31,139 bases of DNA from positions 1 to 31,139 of the forward strand of contig CAZGKX010000026.1 of assembly GCA_964525945.1 (NCBI GenBank), in the 5' to 3' direction. Every line of letters begins with the position of its first letter. Within the stretch, counting starts at the first letter, position 1. Origin of the DNA: CAZGKX01 sp964525945. Lineage in GTDB: Bacteria; Pseudomonadota; Gammaproteobacteria; Legionellales; Legionellaceae. Below the pieces are notes generated by a model, which saw only the letters and a list, made by a program, of their open reading frames with translations, was not told the DNA's origin and ran no database searches. Below are positions 16,943-23,980 of this stretch, in pieces. A program made the translations under genes and the position numbers.

Positions 16943-17153
16943 GATGGATCTCCCTTCGCGGGGAAGACAGCTTAAGGGATCACGAGGCACTAGTACCGTT
17001 TCCATTTAGTAGCTATGTACACTATGTATCTAGTTGTGTCCTCCCCGCGAAGGCGGGGATCCATGCTGGCTGTAGCTCAGGGCCAACTCAAGGATAGATT
17101 CCCGCTTTCGCGGGAATGACACCAACCTGTCAAAACGAAATGGAAGAGGTACT
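16943..17153 (-). repeat. Right inverted-repeat arm of the GIY-YIG element
   Basis: This is an inverted copy of 16343-16515 with few substitutions, containing hairpins C' (16946-16969, partly decayed), B' (17038-17062) and A' (17097-17120). It has an additional 40 bp (16994-17033) framed by two CTAG tetramers (16990-16993 and 17030-17033). Confidence 0.8.
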
Positions 17154-17238
17154 GGTTTTGCAGCAGCTGCCCAGAACGGGACAATCATACGACCAAACAC
17201 CGAGCTGCGATTGATTGTAAAGGGGAGCGGAACAGTGG

Positions 17239-18189
17239 TTACCAATCGGCGAACATGGAGCTTACTGATTCTTCAACGTTTACACGCTTAATGGCTTGAG
17301 CCAGCATATCAGCCAAACTAATCACTCTAATTTTTGAGCATTGCATGGCTTCGTCGGAGAGGGGGATGGTGTCGGTGACGACAATTTCGTCCAGTTCAGA
17401 ATTCACAATGTTATGAATAGCATTTCCGGACAACACTGGGTGGGTAATATAGGCGCTTACACTGGCAGCACCACTTTTTTTCAATTCTTTTGCAGCCGAA
17501 CATAATGTTCCTGCCGTATCCACAATATCATCAATAATAATGCAATGTTTGCCTGAGGGTTCTCCAATAATATGCATGACTTCTGATTTATTAGGACCAC
17601 TGCGGCGTTTGTCAATAATGGAAAGCTCGGCGTCATTTAAGCGTTTTGCCATAGCACGGGCGCGTACTACACCACCGACATCAGGGGAAACGACCATTAA
17701 ATGATTGAGGTTTTTTTGTTTAATGTCTTCGAGCATGATGGATGTGGAATAAACGTTATCCACCGGCATGTAAAAAAAGCCTTGGATTTGATCCGCATGC
17801 AAATCAACGGTCAGCACTCTGCAAATGCCCACAGAGGCCATCATGTCAGCAATAACTTTGGCGGTAATTGGCACGCGTGCCGATCGCACACGTCTGTCTT
17901 GACGCGCATAACCGAAGTAAGGAATAACGGCTGTAATGCGACCCGCTGACGAACGTCGCAATGCATCCGCCATAATGAGCAATTCCATTAAATTATCATT
18001 GGCCGGGGCAGACGTGGACTGAATAACGAAAACGTCTTTGCCGCGTACATTTTCTAATATTTCCACCATGGTTTCACCGTCGCTAAACGTACCGACAGTG
18101 GCTTGACCCATAGGGAGTTGTAGATGAGAAGACGTTTTAAGTGCGAGCTCAGGGTTTGCATTACCAGTAAAAATCATCATCGTAGACAT
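17239..18189 (-). CDS. prs: Ribose-phosphate pyrophosphokinase
   Basis: It makes phosphoribosyl pyrophosphate from ribose 5-phosphate and ATP, the precursor for nucleotides, His, Trp and NAD. The 316 residues match bacterial class I Prs. FGYARQDRRVRSARVPITAK is the ATP-binding/flexible-loop area. DKRRSGPNKSE is the catalytic loop, and CIIIDDIVDTAGTL is the PRPP-binding motif. Start at 18189 gives the usual N-terminus (MSTMMIFTGN). An AAAGG site lies about 12 bp upstream. Its own promoter may use TTGACC at 18273-18278 (minus strand). It follows tRNA-Gln, an arrangement conserved in Pseudomonas and relatives. The rplY-pth genes often found downstream are absent; instead there are 85 bp of unassigned sequence and then the GIY-YIG element. 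Confidence 0.97.
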   Translation of the reverse strand: MSTMMIFTGNANPELALKTSSHLQLPMGQATVGTFSDGETMVEILENVRGKDVFVIQSTSAPANDNLMELLIMADALRRSSAGRITAVIPYFGYARQDRRVRSARVPITAKVIADMMASVGICRVLTVDLHADQIQGFFYMPVDNVYSTSIMLEDIKQKNLNHLMVVSPDVGGVVRARAMAKRLNDAELSIIDKRRSGPNKSEVMHIIGEPSGKHCIIIDDIVDTAGTLCSAAKELKKSGAASVSAYITHPVLSGNAIHNIVNSELDEIVVTDTIPLSDEAMQCSKIRVISLADMLAQAIKRVNVEESVSSMFADW

Positions 18190-18363
18190 GTGTTGAAAAC
18201 CTTTGATTGGGGTAACTTAAACACATAGCAGAAGACAGCCAGAAAGATATTGTTATTATTTTTACGCGTTCCGGTCAACGTATCCTTCCCGGTGATCCTC
18301 TGCCGTCTGTTTACTTGGACCTAGGAGCGAATAAAGCTGGCTAGGATAATCCAATATGAAATT

Positions 18364-18438
18364 TGGCTGGGGTGCTAGGATTCGAACCTAGGTATGCAGG
18401 GATCAAAACCCTGTGCCTTACCGCTTGGCGACACCCCA
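18364..18438 (-). tRNA. tRNA-Gln (anticodon TTG)
   Basis: Read on the minus strand, a 7-bp acceptor stem (TGGGGTG with CACCCCA) encloses a normal cloverleaf. The anticodon arm CAGGG-TTTTGAT-CCCTG has TTG at the anticodon. The T arm contains GGTTCGAATCC. The discriminator base is G, as expected for tRNA-Gln, and the 3' CCA is encoded (18364-18366). It reads CAA codons. Confidence 0.97.
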
Positions 18439-18505
18439 TTCGTTTGTACCTTAACTCATCCCTGATGAACGCTGTTCGATTTGACATCGCTGCGAACTGG
18501 AGCGT

Positions 18506-18534
18506 ATTTTGCAGCGATTTTTGAATCTTGTCAA
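18506..18534 (-). promoter_or_regulatory. Candidate promoter for tRNA-Gln (and prs)
   Basis: On the minus strand a perfect TTGACA (18534-18529) and CAAAAT (18511-18506) are separated by 17 bp, about 70 bp upstream of the mature tRNA 5' end. Confidence 0.5.
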
Positions 18535-18543
18535 CGAAACGAT

Positions 18544-18582
18544 GAAAAAATTTAACGAAAAAATTTAATGAAAAAATTTATT
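18544..18582. repeat. Three tandem 13-bp repeats
   Basis: Three head-to-tail units, GAAAAAATTTAAC, GAAAAAATTTAAT and GAAAAAATTTATT, run from just upstream of the tRNA-Gln promoter into the stop codon of the nuclease gene. The A6T3 tracts, near helical phase, suggest intrinsically bent DNA. They could act as an UP-type or nucleoid-protein site for the tRNA promoter. Confidence 0.75.
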
Positions 18583-21088
18583 TTCTACGGCATAAGTTTT
18601 GAAATTCACATTGTGTGCAAAGACTTGCCCGATTTGGCAAGGGTGGACAATAACCGGTTTGAAACTCATTGCTTAAATCGGTTAATTGTTGGTGCCAGTG
18701 TTTTTGATAATCACTCCATTGTTCATCCGCCGCCAAAGAAGCGACTCCCTTCACTGCAATATTGTCTTCACTAATGCCGCTGCACGTTAAATGCCCTTTT
18801 TTTAATTGCAAAAACAGCAATGCATTGATGTCATGATCCAGCAACGCATACATCAGCAATTGTGATGCCTCAGGACGCTCTTCCTTCCATGGTTGATTGA
18901 CGGGTAGGCTGGTTTTGTAATCGATGACCCATTTTTTTTGGTTCGCGTGTTTATCCAAGCGATCGATGCGAACTTTAAAATCCAACGCGCCCAGTCGAAT
19001 TGCAAACGTTTGTTCCAACGCATCAACTTCAAAAGGCTCGCGTGTTTTTTCCCAAGCGAGGCATGCCTGTATCAATTGTTTAAGACGTGTTTTTTCAATC
19101 GCTTGAATGAATGAGGAAAAAGACTGAGGACGAACGGAAATCAACGCTTGAAACGCGCGGTTTAAGGCGTCTTCAATAGTCTGCTCTAATTCTAACGAGG
19201 AAAGTGCTAACAATTGTTGTTGATTGAGTAATTTTTGCCATACTAGTTCCATGACTTTGTGCAATAGCTGGCCGCGCTCACAGGCGTCTGGCCCAGAGGA
19301 CACATCCAACCCGTCTGCGGCGAATAACCGATGGGCTGCAAAAGCTCGGAAAGGGCATTTGACTTGATTGGACAATAAACTCGTCCCACCTGCGATGCGT
19401 TCATGGTCAACGGGAGGGACCAGGTAATGTTCGTGGTATGGTATAAGGTGATGAGCTGTTATTGGCAACGCTTGGGCCACAAATTCAGGGCGACCTAAAA
19501 TGAGAGGGCTTGGTAAATGAGGGGTGTCACCCATTAAGCGAGGATAGCTGAAAACAAGCTGGGCGCAGCTGTGTTGCAAACGTCGGATAATTTGTTGAGC
19601 AAGTCGCAATTCTTTTTCCAAGCAAGCATGTGGCATGCCGGCAGAGCGCTGTATCTCCAAGGGAATAAAAGGTGAAAATTGGAGCTTTTGAGGTAAACAT
19701 TGATCCGTTAAGCCTGTGATCCAAAGGCTATCATAGGTGCAACCAGACGCTTCTAATAAACCTAATATTTGAATGGGTGTGGTTGATGTTTTAGGCTGAA
19801 ACACGGTGGTTTTGGCCAAATCGAGTATGGCGGCCAAAGCTTCTTGTTGAGACATCATCGGGTTGATGAATGACAATTGCAAAAATTCATCAAACAACAA
19901 CGAAAAACGCTGAAAACATTGGTAGGTGGAGGAGTTCAACGAATACTCACCGGGATAACCTAACTGCATAAGCCGTTCTTTAAACAGTTGTACCCACACC
20001 GCAGGTGCTTGAGTGGCAGGATAATTTTTTATCGCTTTTAACACGCCCGCTAGCTGAGGGGCTAGCGTTTCTAGGGCTTGCACCCATTGCGAAAAAGGGA
20101 TCACCTCTTCTTTTAAAAGCATGCAATTGTTCATTGCCTGTGAGCGTTGCGCAAATTCCATTTTAGAGCAGGCCAGGTACGGTGAATGCAACAACAGGCG
20201 CGCCTGGTGGTTTGTGATGGTTTGCAGATCCAATTGCAACCAATGCAAAGCATGCGCAACAAGTGGAGCATCATACAATGCGTTGCCTAATGAAATATTA
20301 AAGACATCTTTAGAGAAATGTTGCTGCATAAAACGTTGCAGTGAAGGGTGTTCTGATTGCAAGTCGGGCACTACAACCCCTATGCGTTGATCACCAGCCT
20401 CCAGCCGTGATTTTAACCAAAGCATCATTTGCGAGTATTCATCGTCTTGATCTTTTGCAGGGAACAAATGAACCTGAACGTCCTTTCTCGTGGGTAAATC
20501 GTAATAAAATTGCGGAGCGCCTTCTTCCAACAAACGCTGTTGCAATTTCATTTGTTGGGGCGTGTATTCATCAAAGCATGCCCAAATGATAGAATTTTCT
20601 AAGGAAACAGTGTTTAACACATAAGGCACAATTTGTTCCGGGGTCAATGCGTTTAATTGTTTTAAACGTTGTTGAAACGATTGGCGCCATTGCTGAAATT
20701 GCTGGGTTTGTGGCGTATTAAAAAACAAAGGGTGATGCTCATCCGTGTCCCAAAGCTGGCAGCGCGTCCAAGCCTCTTGAACTTGATTTAATAAACCCGC
20801 AGTGACGGGAAACTCATGTTGTTGGGCTAAGATTTTAATCCATAATTGGCGCTGTTGAATCTCATTTAATAAAATAGGGTGATTGGTTTTCGGAGAGTGA
20901 TACCGGGCATGGTTAAATAATTTTCTTAAAAAGGCTTGGTAGGGAAGGCAAACGGGTTTTGCTATCGCACGGTTGTAACGCGCGTAGTACTGCGTGAGCA
21001 GTTGCTGACTCATTCGATTGTTGGGTGTGATGACAAAGGTGTTTTGGCCCATTTCCTGAAACAAGTGCTGGGGATCAGTTATTATCAA
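18578..21088 (-). CDS. AddB/RecB-like PD-(D/E)XK nuclease, probable DNA repair protein
   Basis: The 836-residue protein resembles the family annotated as probable DNA repair protein (TIGR03623-like). The N-terminal half is helicase-like (NTFVITPNNRMSQQLLTQYY) but lacks a Walker A GKT motif, as in inactivated AddB-type helicase domains. The C-terminal nuclease domain has GQLLHKVMELVW, RIDRLDKHANQKKWVIDYKT and SQLLMYALL, matching the H, D and DYK motifs of RecB nucleases. Four cysteines (KCPFRAF, then CTQCEFQNLC at the C-terminus) fit the AddB/Cas4 [4Fe-4S] staple. The frame begins at TTG 21088 just after an in-frame stop. ATG at 21052 (MGQNTFVITP) is an alternative. It lies 15 bp after the membrane-protein gene and is likely cotranscribed with it. 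Confidence 0.85.
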   Translation of the reverse strand: MIITDPQHLFQEMGQNTFVITPNNRMSQQLLTQYYARYNRAIAKPVCLPYQAFLRKLFNHARYHSPKTNHPILLNEIQQRQLWIKILAQQHEFPVTAGLLNQVQEAWTRCQLWDTDEHHPLFFNTPQTQQFQQWRQSFQQRLKQLNALTPEQIVPYVLNTVSLENSIIWACFDEYTPQQMKLQQRLLEEGAPQFYYDLPTRKDVQVHLFPAKDQDDEYSQMMLWLKSRLEAGDQRIGVVVPDLQSEHPSLQRFMQQHFSKDVFNISLGNALYDAPLVAHALHWLQLDLQTITNHQARLLLHSPYLACSKMEFAQRSQAMNNCMLLKEEVIPFSQWVQALETLAPQLAGVLKAIKNYPATQAPAVWVQLFKERLMQLGYPGEYSLNSSTYQCFQRFSLLFDEFLQLSFINPMMSQQEALAAILDLAKTTVFQPKTSTTPIQILGLLEASGCTYDSLWITGLTDQCLPQKLQFSPFIPLEIQRSAGMPHACLEKELRLAQQIIRRLQHSCAQLVFSYPRLMGDTPHLPSPLILGRPEFVAQALPITAHHLIPYHEHYLVPPVDHERIAGGTSLLSNQVKCPFRAFAAHRLFAADGLDVSSGPDACERGQLLHKVMELVWQKLLNQQQLLALSSLELEQTIEDALNRAFQALISVRPQSFSSFIQAIEKTRLKQLIQACLAWEKTREPFEVDALEQTFAIRLGALDFKVRIDRLDKHANQKKWVIDYKTSLPVNQPWKEERPEASQLLMYALLDHDINALLFLQLKKGHLTCSGISEDNIAVKGVASLAADEQWSDYQKHWHQQLTDLSNEFQTGYCPPLPNRASLCTQCEFQNLCRRK

Positions 21089-21103
21089 TTTGAGGTCACC
21101 ACG

Positions 21104-21589
21104 TTACAAGGAGCGAAGGATGAAGTATACCAAATATCCACGCAAATACATGGCTGCTAAACCCGCTAAAATAGCAAGCCACCACCCTACAAAAACGAAG
21201 CTGTACACCACAATCATGCAATAAAGCTGCATAATGTTTAATAATGATGCGTCATCAAAGGCTTGGGGGGTATTCAGTGCCATCAGGCCGAGAAATCCCA
21301 CATCATAAACCAGCAACGCGCAAATCGTCATCAAAACAGCCCATAAAAATGATTTTTTTAAATAGGCGCCTTGACTCAGTACTGTCTTATGCGCAAACAA
21401 TGTTCCAAACGCGACGGCAATCACAACAGCAAGCAATGTTGCTTGGTACAAAGGTAAAATCTGATTTAGACCAAAGGCATACAAAATCGCATTGAGCACA
21501 AAGGTTAACAAAATGGAAAAAACACCAAAATAAACAGCAGCAATTATCTTTGGATTGGATAAATTAGCCGCTTCGTCTTGATCACGCAT
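21104..21589 (-). CDS. Four-helix inner-membrane protein of unknown function
   Basis: This 161-residue product has about four hydrophobic helices: residues 15-38, 44-63, 77-100 and 120-150. The short polar N-terminus is MRDQDEAANLSNPK. I recognise no catalytic motif and do not assign a family. The ATG at 21589 is preferred over 21595 because the AGGGA site then sits at about 9 bp rather than 3 bp. The gene is followed after 15 bp by the RecB-like nuclease gene on the same strand, so the two probably form an operon. Confidence 0.7.
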   Translation of the reverse strand: MRDQDEAANLSNPKIIAAVYFGVFSILLTFVLNAILYAFGLNQILPLYQATLLAVVIAVAFGTLFAHKTVLSQGAYLKKSFLWAVLMTICALLVYDVGFLGLMALNTPQAFDDASLLNIMQLYCMIVVYSFVFVGWWLAILAGLAAMYLRGYLVYFILRSL

Positions 21590-21604
21590 ACACATATCCC
21601 TGTA

Positions 21605-21847
21605 TTAATAGTAGTAATATCGACCATTGCGGTAATAACGACGCTCTTGGTTTTGACCAATTTGGTTGCCAATCAATGCGCCAGCACCTCCGCCAATAAC
21701 AGCACCCCAAGGGCTTCCTCCGCTGACGGCATAACCTAAACCTGCGCCTGCTGCACCGCCTATTGATGTGTCCACCTGGGTTGTTGTGCAGGCCGTTAAT
21801 GTGAATGTAGCGAGGCCAATTGCCAGCAACGTCATTCGTTTAGGCAT
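21605..21847 (-). CDS. Small glycine-zipper outer-membrane lipoprotein
   Basis: The 80-residue protein has a lipoprotein signal peptide ending in LTAC (Cys20). The mature part carries a glycine-zipper region, GGAAGAGLGYAVSGGSPWG followed by GAVIGGGAGALIGNQIGQ, and a Tyr/Arg-rich tail (RRYYRNGRYYYY). Such proteins (SlyB/OsmB/YMGG-like) reside in the outer membrane or periplasm with structural or stress roles. ATG at 21847 is preceded by GGGAG at 7 bp. The open frame extends to 22102, but that extension would abolish the signal peptide and overlap folA. The gene is divergent from folA and lies 15 bp upstream of the membrane-protein gene. Confidence 0.85.
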   Translation of the reverse strand: MPKRMTLLAIGLATFTLTACTTTQVDTSIGGAAGAGLGYAVSGGSPWGAVIGGGAGALIGNQIGQNQERRYYRNGRYYYY

Positions 21848-21886
21848 TTTTTTCTCCCTGAATTTTCGTCCCTTACATGAAATTGT

Positions 21887-21915
21887 AGTATATAAATAGT
21901 GTTTTGTGTTGATAA
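21887..21915 (-). promoter_or_regulatory. Candidate promoter for the glycine-zipper lipoprotein
   Basis: On the minus strand TTATCA (21915-21910) and TATACT (21892-21887) are 17 bp apart, about 40 bp upstream of the start codon. Confidence 0.45.
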
Positions 21916-21928
21916 ATGAGTCAATTGG

Positions 21929-21958
21929 TTGACAAGAATTTTTATGGACGTCTAAGAT
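21929..21958 (+). promoter_or_regulatory. Candidate promoter for the folA/folP-like pair
   Basis: A perfect TTGACA (21929-21934) is followed after 18 bp by TAAGAT (21953-21958), ending 18 bp before the folA-like ATG. It would leave a very short 5' leader containing the GGGGGAAGG ribosome site. Confidence 0.45.
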
Positions 21959-21976
21959 GAAAAAAAGGGGGAAGGT

Positions 21977-22492
21977 ATGCATCATCGAAAAGTATCCGGG
22001 ATAATCGCATGTGATCCGCAGGGTGTTATTGCTTACAAACATAAGCTGCCTTGGTATTACCCTGAAGATCTGGCTTTTTACCGTAAAACCACCGAGCATC
22101 AAATCAACATCATGGGGTACACGACGTTTCTTGAGTTATCCCCCGCATTTATTGAGAAGCGATGTTGTGTTGTTTTTACTCAAAAAAAACAGCGACCACG
22201 GTTGGCTAAAAATGTGATTTTTGTTCACTCTCTTGCGGAATTTAACGAACTGTCCTGTTTACCTCCTCATCAATCGTGTTATTTGATTGGCGGGGCGCAA
22301 ATAACTCGGTTATTTATAGAAAATAATCGCCTTGATGATTTGTTCTTAACCGAAATAAACAAATGTTACCCTGGGGATACTTTTTTCCCCTTAGAATTGA
22401 TCGCAAATTGGCCGAAGTCATGCATAAAAAAAACCAGCGATTTTACCATCAATCATTACATCAACCCTAACTGTCCGCAAAGAGAAGAATGA
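21977..22492 (+). CDS. folA: Dihydrofolate reductase family protein
   Basis: The 171-residue protein has the DHFR plan: GIIACDPQGVIAYKHKLPWY at the N-terminus (equivalent to the IGx..LPW loop) and PEDLAFYRKTT with the active-site acidic Asp. NIMGYTTFLE follows in place of the usual IMGRxTWES, losing the Arg that normally contacts the NADPH phosphate. CYLIGGAQITRLFI is the GG dinucleotide-binding turn, and DLFLTEINKCYPGDTFFP is the C-terminal signature. It would reduce dihydrofolate or another pterin with NADPH. The start follows a strong GGGGGAAGG site. The stop is immediately followed by the ATG of a DHPS-like gene. Divergence leaves open a non-folate pterin substrate. Confidence 0.82.
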   Translation: MHHRKVSGIIACDPQGVIAYKHKLPWYYPEDLAFYRKTTEHQINIMGYTTFLELSPAFIEKRCCVVFTQKKQRPRLAKNVIFVHSLAEFNELSCLPPHQSCYLIGGAQITRLFIENNRLDDLFLTEINKCYPGDTFFPLELIANWPKSCIKKTSDFTINHYINPNCPQREE

Positions 22493-23245
22493 ATGAAAAT
22501 TTTTTCCGTTGTCAATCTGTCTAAGGAGTCTCCCCAAACGAGTGCCTTTGTGGAATCGTCTCAATCTGCTTTTGATAAAATTAATTTTTTATTTTCAAAA
22601 GGGACTGATTACGTCGATATTGGCGGTCGCTCTTCGTATTCCCAATCGATTATGATTGATGAGGCTTTGGAGCAAAAACGACTCACCCCTTTGTTTGAAC
22701 TGCTCAAACAACACAACATCGGCTCGATTTCGTTGGATACGTGGTCGGCGGAGACGGCGTTACGGTATTTAAATGGCATTGCAGTCCTGAATTACACCTC
22801 AACTGAATTTACGCAGCCCTTGATCACCGCGTTGGCCGATTCAGAGGTTAAATTGGTGATTAATTATTTATATGCAAGCAACCCTTACGCATTGCGAACA
22901 GCGCCTTATCGAGCGTTTGAACTGCAATTGATCTTGGATTATTTTGCTGAAAAAGTGCATCGTTTAACACAACAAGGCGTTGCTGTTTTGGCCATTGATC
23001 CTAATTTGGGCATGTGGCATCCTGCAGTTCCCAATGAGAAAAAGACAGAAATCCAGCAACAAATCATTGAATGCATCCCGCAATTGAAAAAATTGGCGCC
23101 CGTTTTTATTGTGGCACCGCGAACGGCAGGTTCACTCAACACAACGTTAACTGAATTGATCATTGAAAAGGGTGCCGATTTTCTTCGCACGCACGACTTA
23201 GAGCACGTGCAAGGTTTGGTTCAAAATCAAATGAATAGCGGTTGA
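22493..23245 (+). CDS. Divergent dihydropteroate-synthase-like protein
   Basis: The 250-residue (beta/alpha)8 protein keeps landmarks of dihydropteroate synthase: VVNLSKESP (Asn8, for LNVTPDSF), DIGGRSSYS (43-50, for DIGGESTRP), SLDTW (80-84), IDPNLGM (168-174, for DPGFGF) and LRTHD (231-235, for RVHD). Several key positions differ. ESTRP is RSSYS, the IND motif is absent (NYTST at 100-104), and the catalytic SRKS is APRT (209-211). DHPS joins p-aminobenzoate to a pterin pyrophosphate; here substrate or activity may be changed. The ATG directly follows the folA stop, so translation is coupled. Its 3' end overlaps the convergent phosphatase gene by 48 bp. Confidence 0.72.
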   Translation: MKIFSVVNLSKESPQTSAFVESSQSAFDKINFLFSKGTDYVDIGGRSSYSQSIMIDEALEQKRLTPLFELLKQHNIGSISLDTWSAETALRYLNGIAVLNYTSTEFTQPLITALADSEVKLVINYLYASNPYALRTAPYRAFELQLILDYFAEKVHRLTQQGVAVLAIDPNLGMWHPAVPNEKKTEIQQQIIECIPQLKKLAPVFIVAPRTAGSLNTTLTELIIEKGADFLRTHDLEHVQGLVQNQMNSG

Positions 23246-23980
23246 CCAATGATCCACTGTAGGTATCTCATGATGCTCCGACTGCTCTTTGACTAAAAAA
23301 GGATAATCACAACTGCGCAACATGGAAAAATCATTTAACCCGTCGCCAATGGCATACGACACAAACGGCTTATCGTTATAACAATTCGTCAGCAAAAATT
23401 TTATGGCTGAGCCTTTATGGAGGTGCTTGTCGGTGGTCACGTGTAAAAACTTGCGGGTTTGTATGTAATACAAGCCAGCTTGGTGCAAAATATGTTTTAA
23501 ATATTTTAACTGGGGTGGTGTTAACTCATGGATATAGATGGGTTCGGTAAAATAGCGTGTTTTCGCTAAAATGGCTTGTTCAGGGGTTAAATGTGTGAGT
23601 TTTGAAAGCGTTGTTGCATGCATGTGTGACAAAAGACGGCAATAATTTCCGCACAAAGCCATTAATCGTTGCGCGTTGGGTTTGTCGTTACGCCATGTGT
23701 ACAAACGATAGTTTTCAATGGCCAACAAGGCCTTTGCCGGAATATTGATGCTAAGGGGCGTCCGAAAAAGAATGCCCCCGCCATTCTCAACAATAAAAGG
23801 GCCAGGCAGGTCTAATGTTTCATTTAAATGCACCACTTCATGGGCTGTTTTTGCCGTCGCTAAGATGAGATGAAAACCTTGCTGATGCAATTGTTGAATT
23901 AGATTTTTAACCATTTTAACGTCGAACGCATCGTCTGTGATAATGCAGCCGTCAACATCTGAAAAAATAAATTTATTCAC
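23198..23980 (-). CDS. HAD-IIB phosphatase, mannosyl/glucosyl-3-phosphoglycerate phosphatase type
   Basis: The 260-residue HAD hydrolase has motif I SDVDGCI (nucleophile Asp8, acid Asp10), motif II in ILATAKTAHEV, ENGGGILF typical of the Cof/MpgP branch, and motif IV IGDGLNDFSML. MpgP/GpgP enzymes remove phosphate from mannosyl- or glucosyl-3-phosphoglycerate to give the compatible solute. The partner just upstream (23973-25097) is a glucosyl-3-phosphoglycerate synthase-like gene and overlaps this one by 8 bp, which supports the glucosyl substrate by context. The 3' end overlaps the DHPS-like gene on the other strand. Confidence 0.8.
   Translation of the reverse strand: MNKFIFSDVDGCIITDDAFDVKMVKNLIQQLHQQGFHLILATAKTAHEVVHLNETLDLPGPFIVENGGGILFRTPLSINIPAKALLAIENYRLYTWRNDKPNAQRLMALCGNYCRLLSHMHATTLSKLTHLTPEQAILAKTRYFTEPIYIHELTPPQLKYLKHILHQAGLYYIQTRKFLHVTTDKHLHKGSAIKFLLTNCYNDKPFVSYAIGDGLNDFSMLRSCDYPFLVKEQSEHHEIPTVDHWSTAIHLILNQTLHVL

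Larger units (their letters stand above)
16343..17153. mobile_element. Inverted-repeat element carrying a GIY-YIG nuclease gene
   Basis: An 811-bp unit is bounded by long inverted repeats: left arm 16343-16515, right arm 16943-17153. Reading both arms inward, the order matches: AGTACCTCTTCCATTT, GACAGGTTGGTGTCATTCCC, hairpin A, GAGTTGGCCCTGAGCTACAG, hairpin B, TGCCTCGTGATCCCTTAAGC and hairpin C. The right arm has an extra 40 bp at a CTAG. The 427-bp interior carries one nuclease gene whose stop is 2 bp from the left arm. No transposase is present and no clear target-site duplication is visible. Confidence 0.75.

Noticed and set aside
16343..17153. CRISPR array
   Set aside because: The repeats are palindromic, mixed in orientation and irregularly spaced, with no uniform spacers and no cas genes. 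The GIY-YIG gene is not a cas gene.
17030..17245. 71-codon minus-strand frame containing SFPRKRES
   Set aside because: It is translated from the CCCGCG repeat arm. This peptide is a well-known artefact of such repeats and has no ribosome site.
18487..18517. TCGCTGC...GCAGCGA hairpin followed by T5 on the plus strand
   Set aside because: No plus-strand gene ends nearby, the loop is 17 nt, and the site overlaps the tRNA-Gln promoter, so a terminator call is not supported.
21848..22102. N-terminal extension of the glycine-zipper lipoprotein
   Set aside because: It would bury the lipoprotein signal peptide and run across the folA promoter and start.
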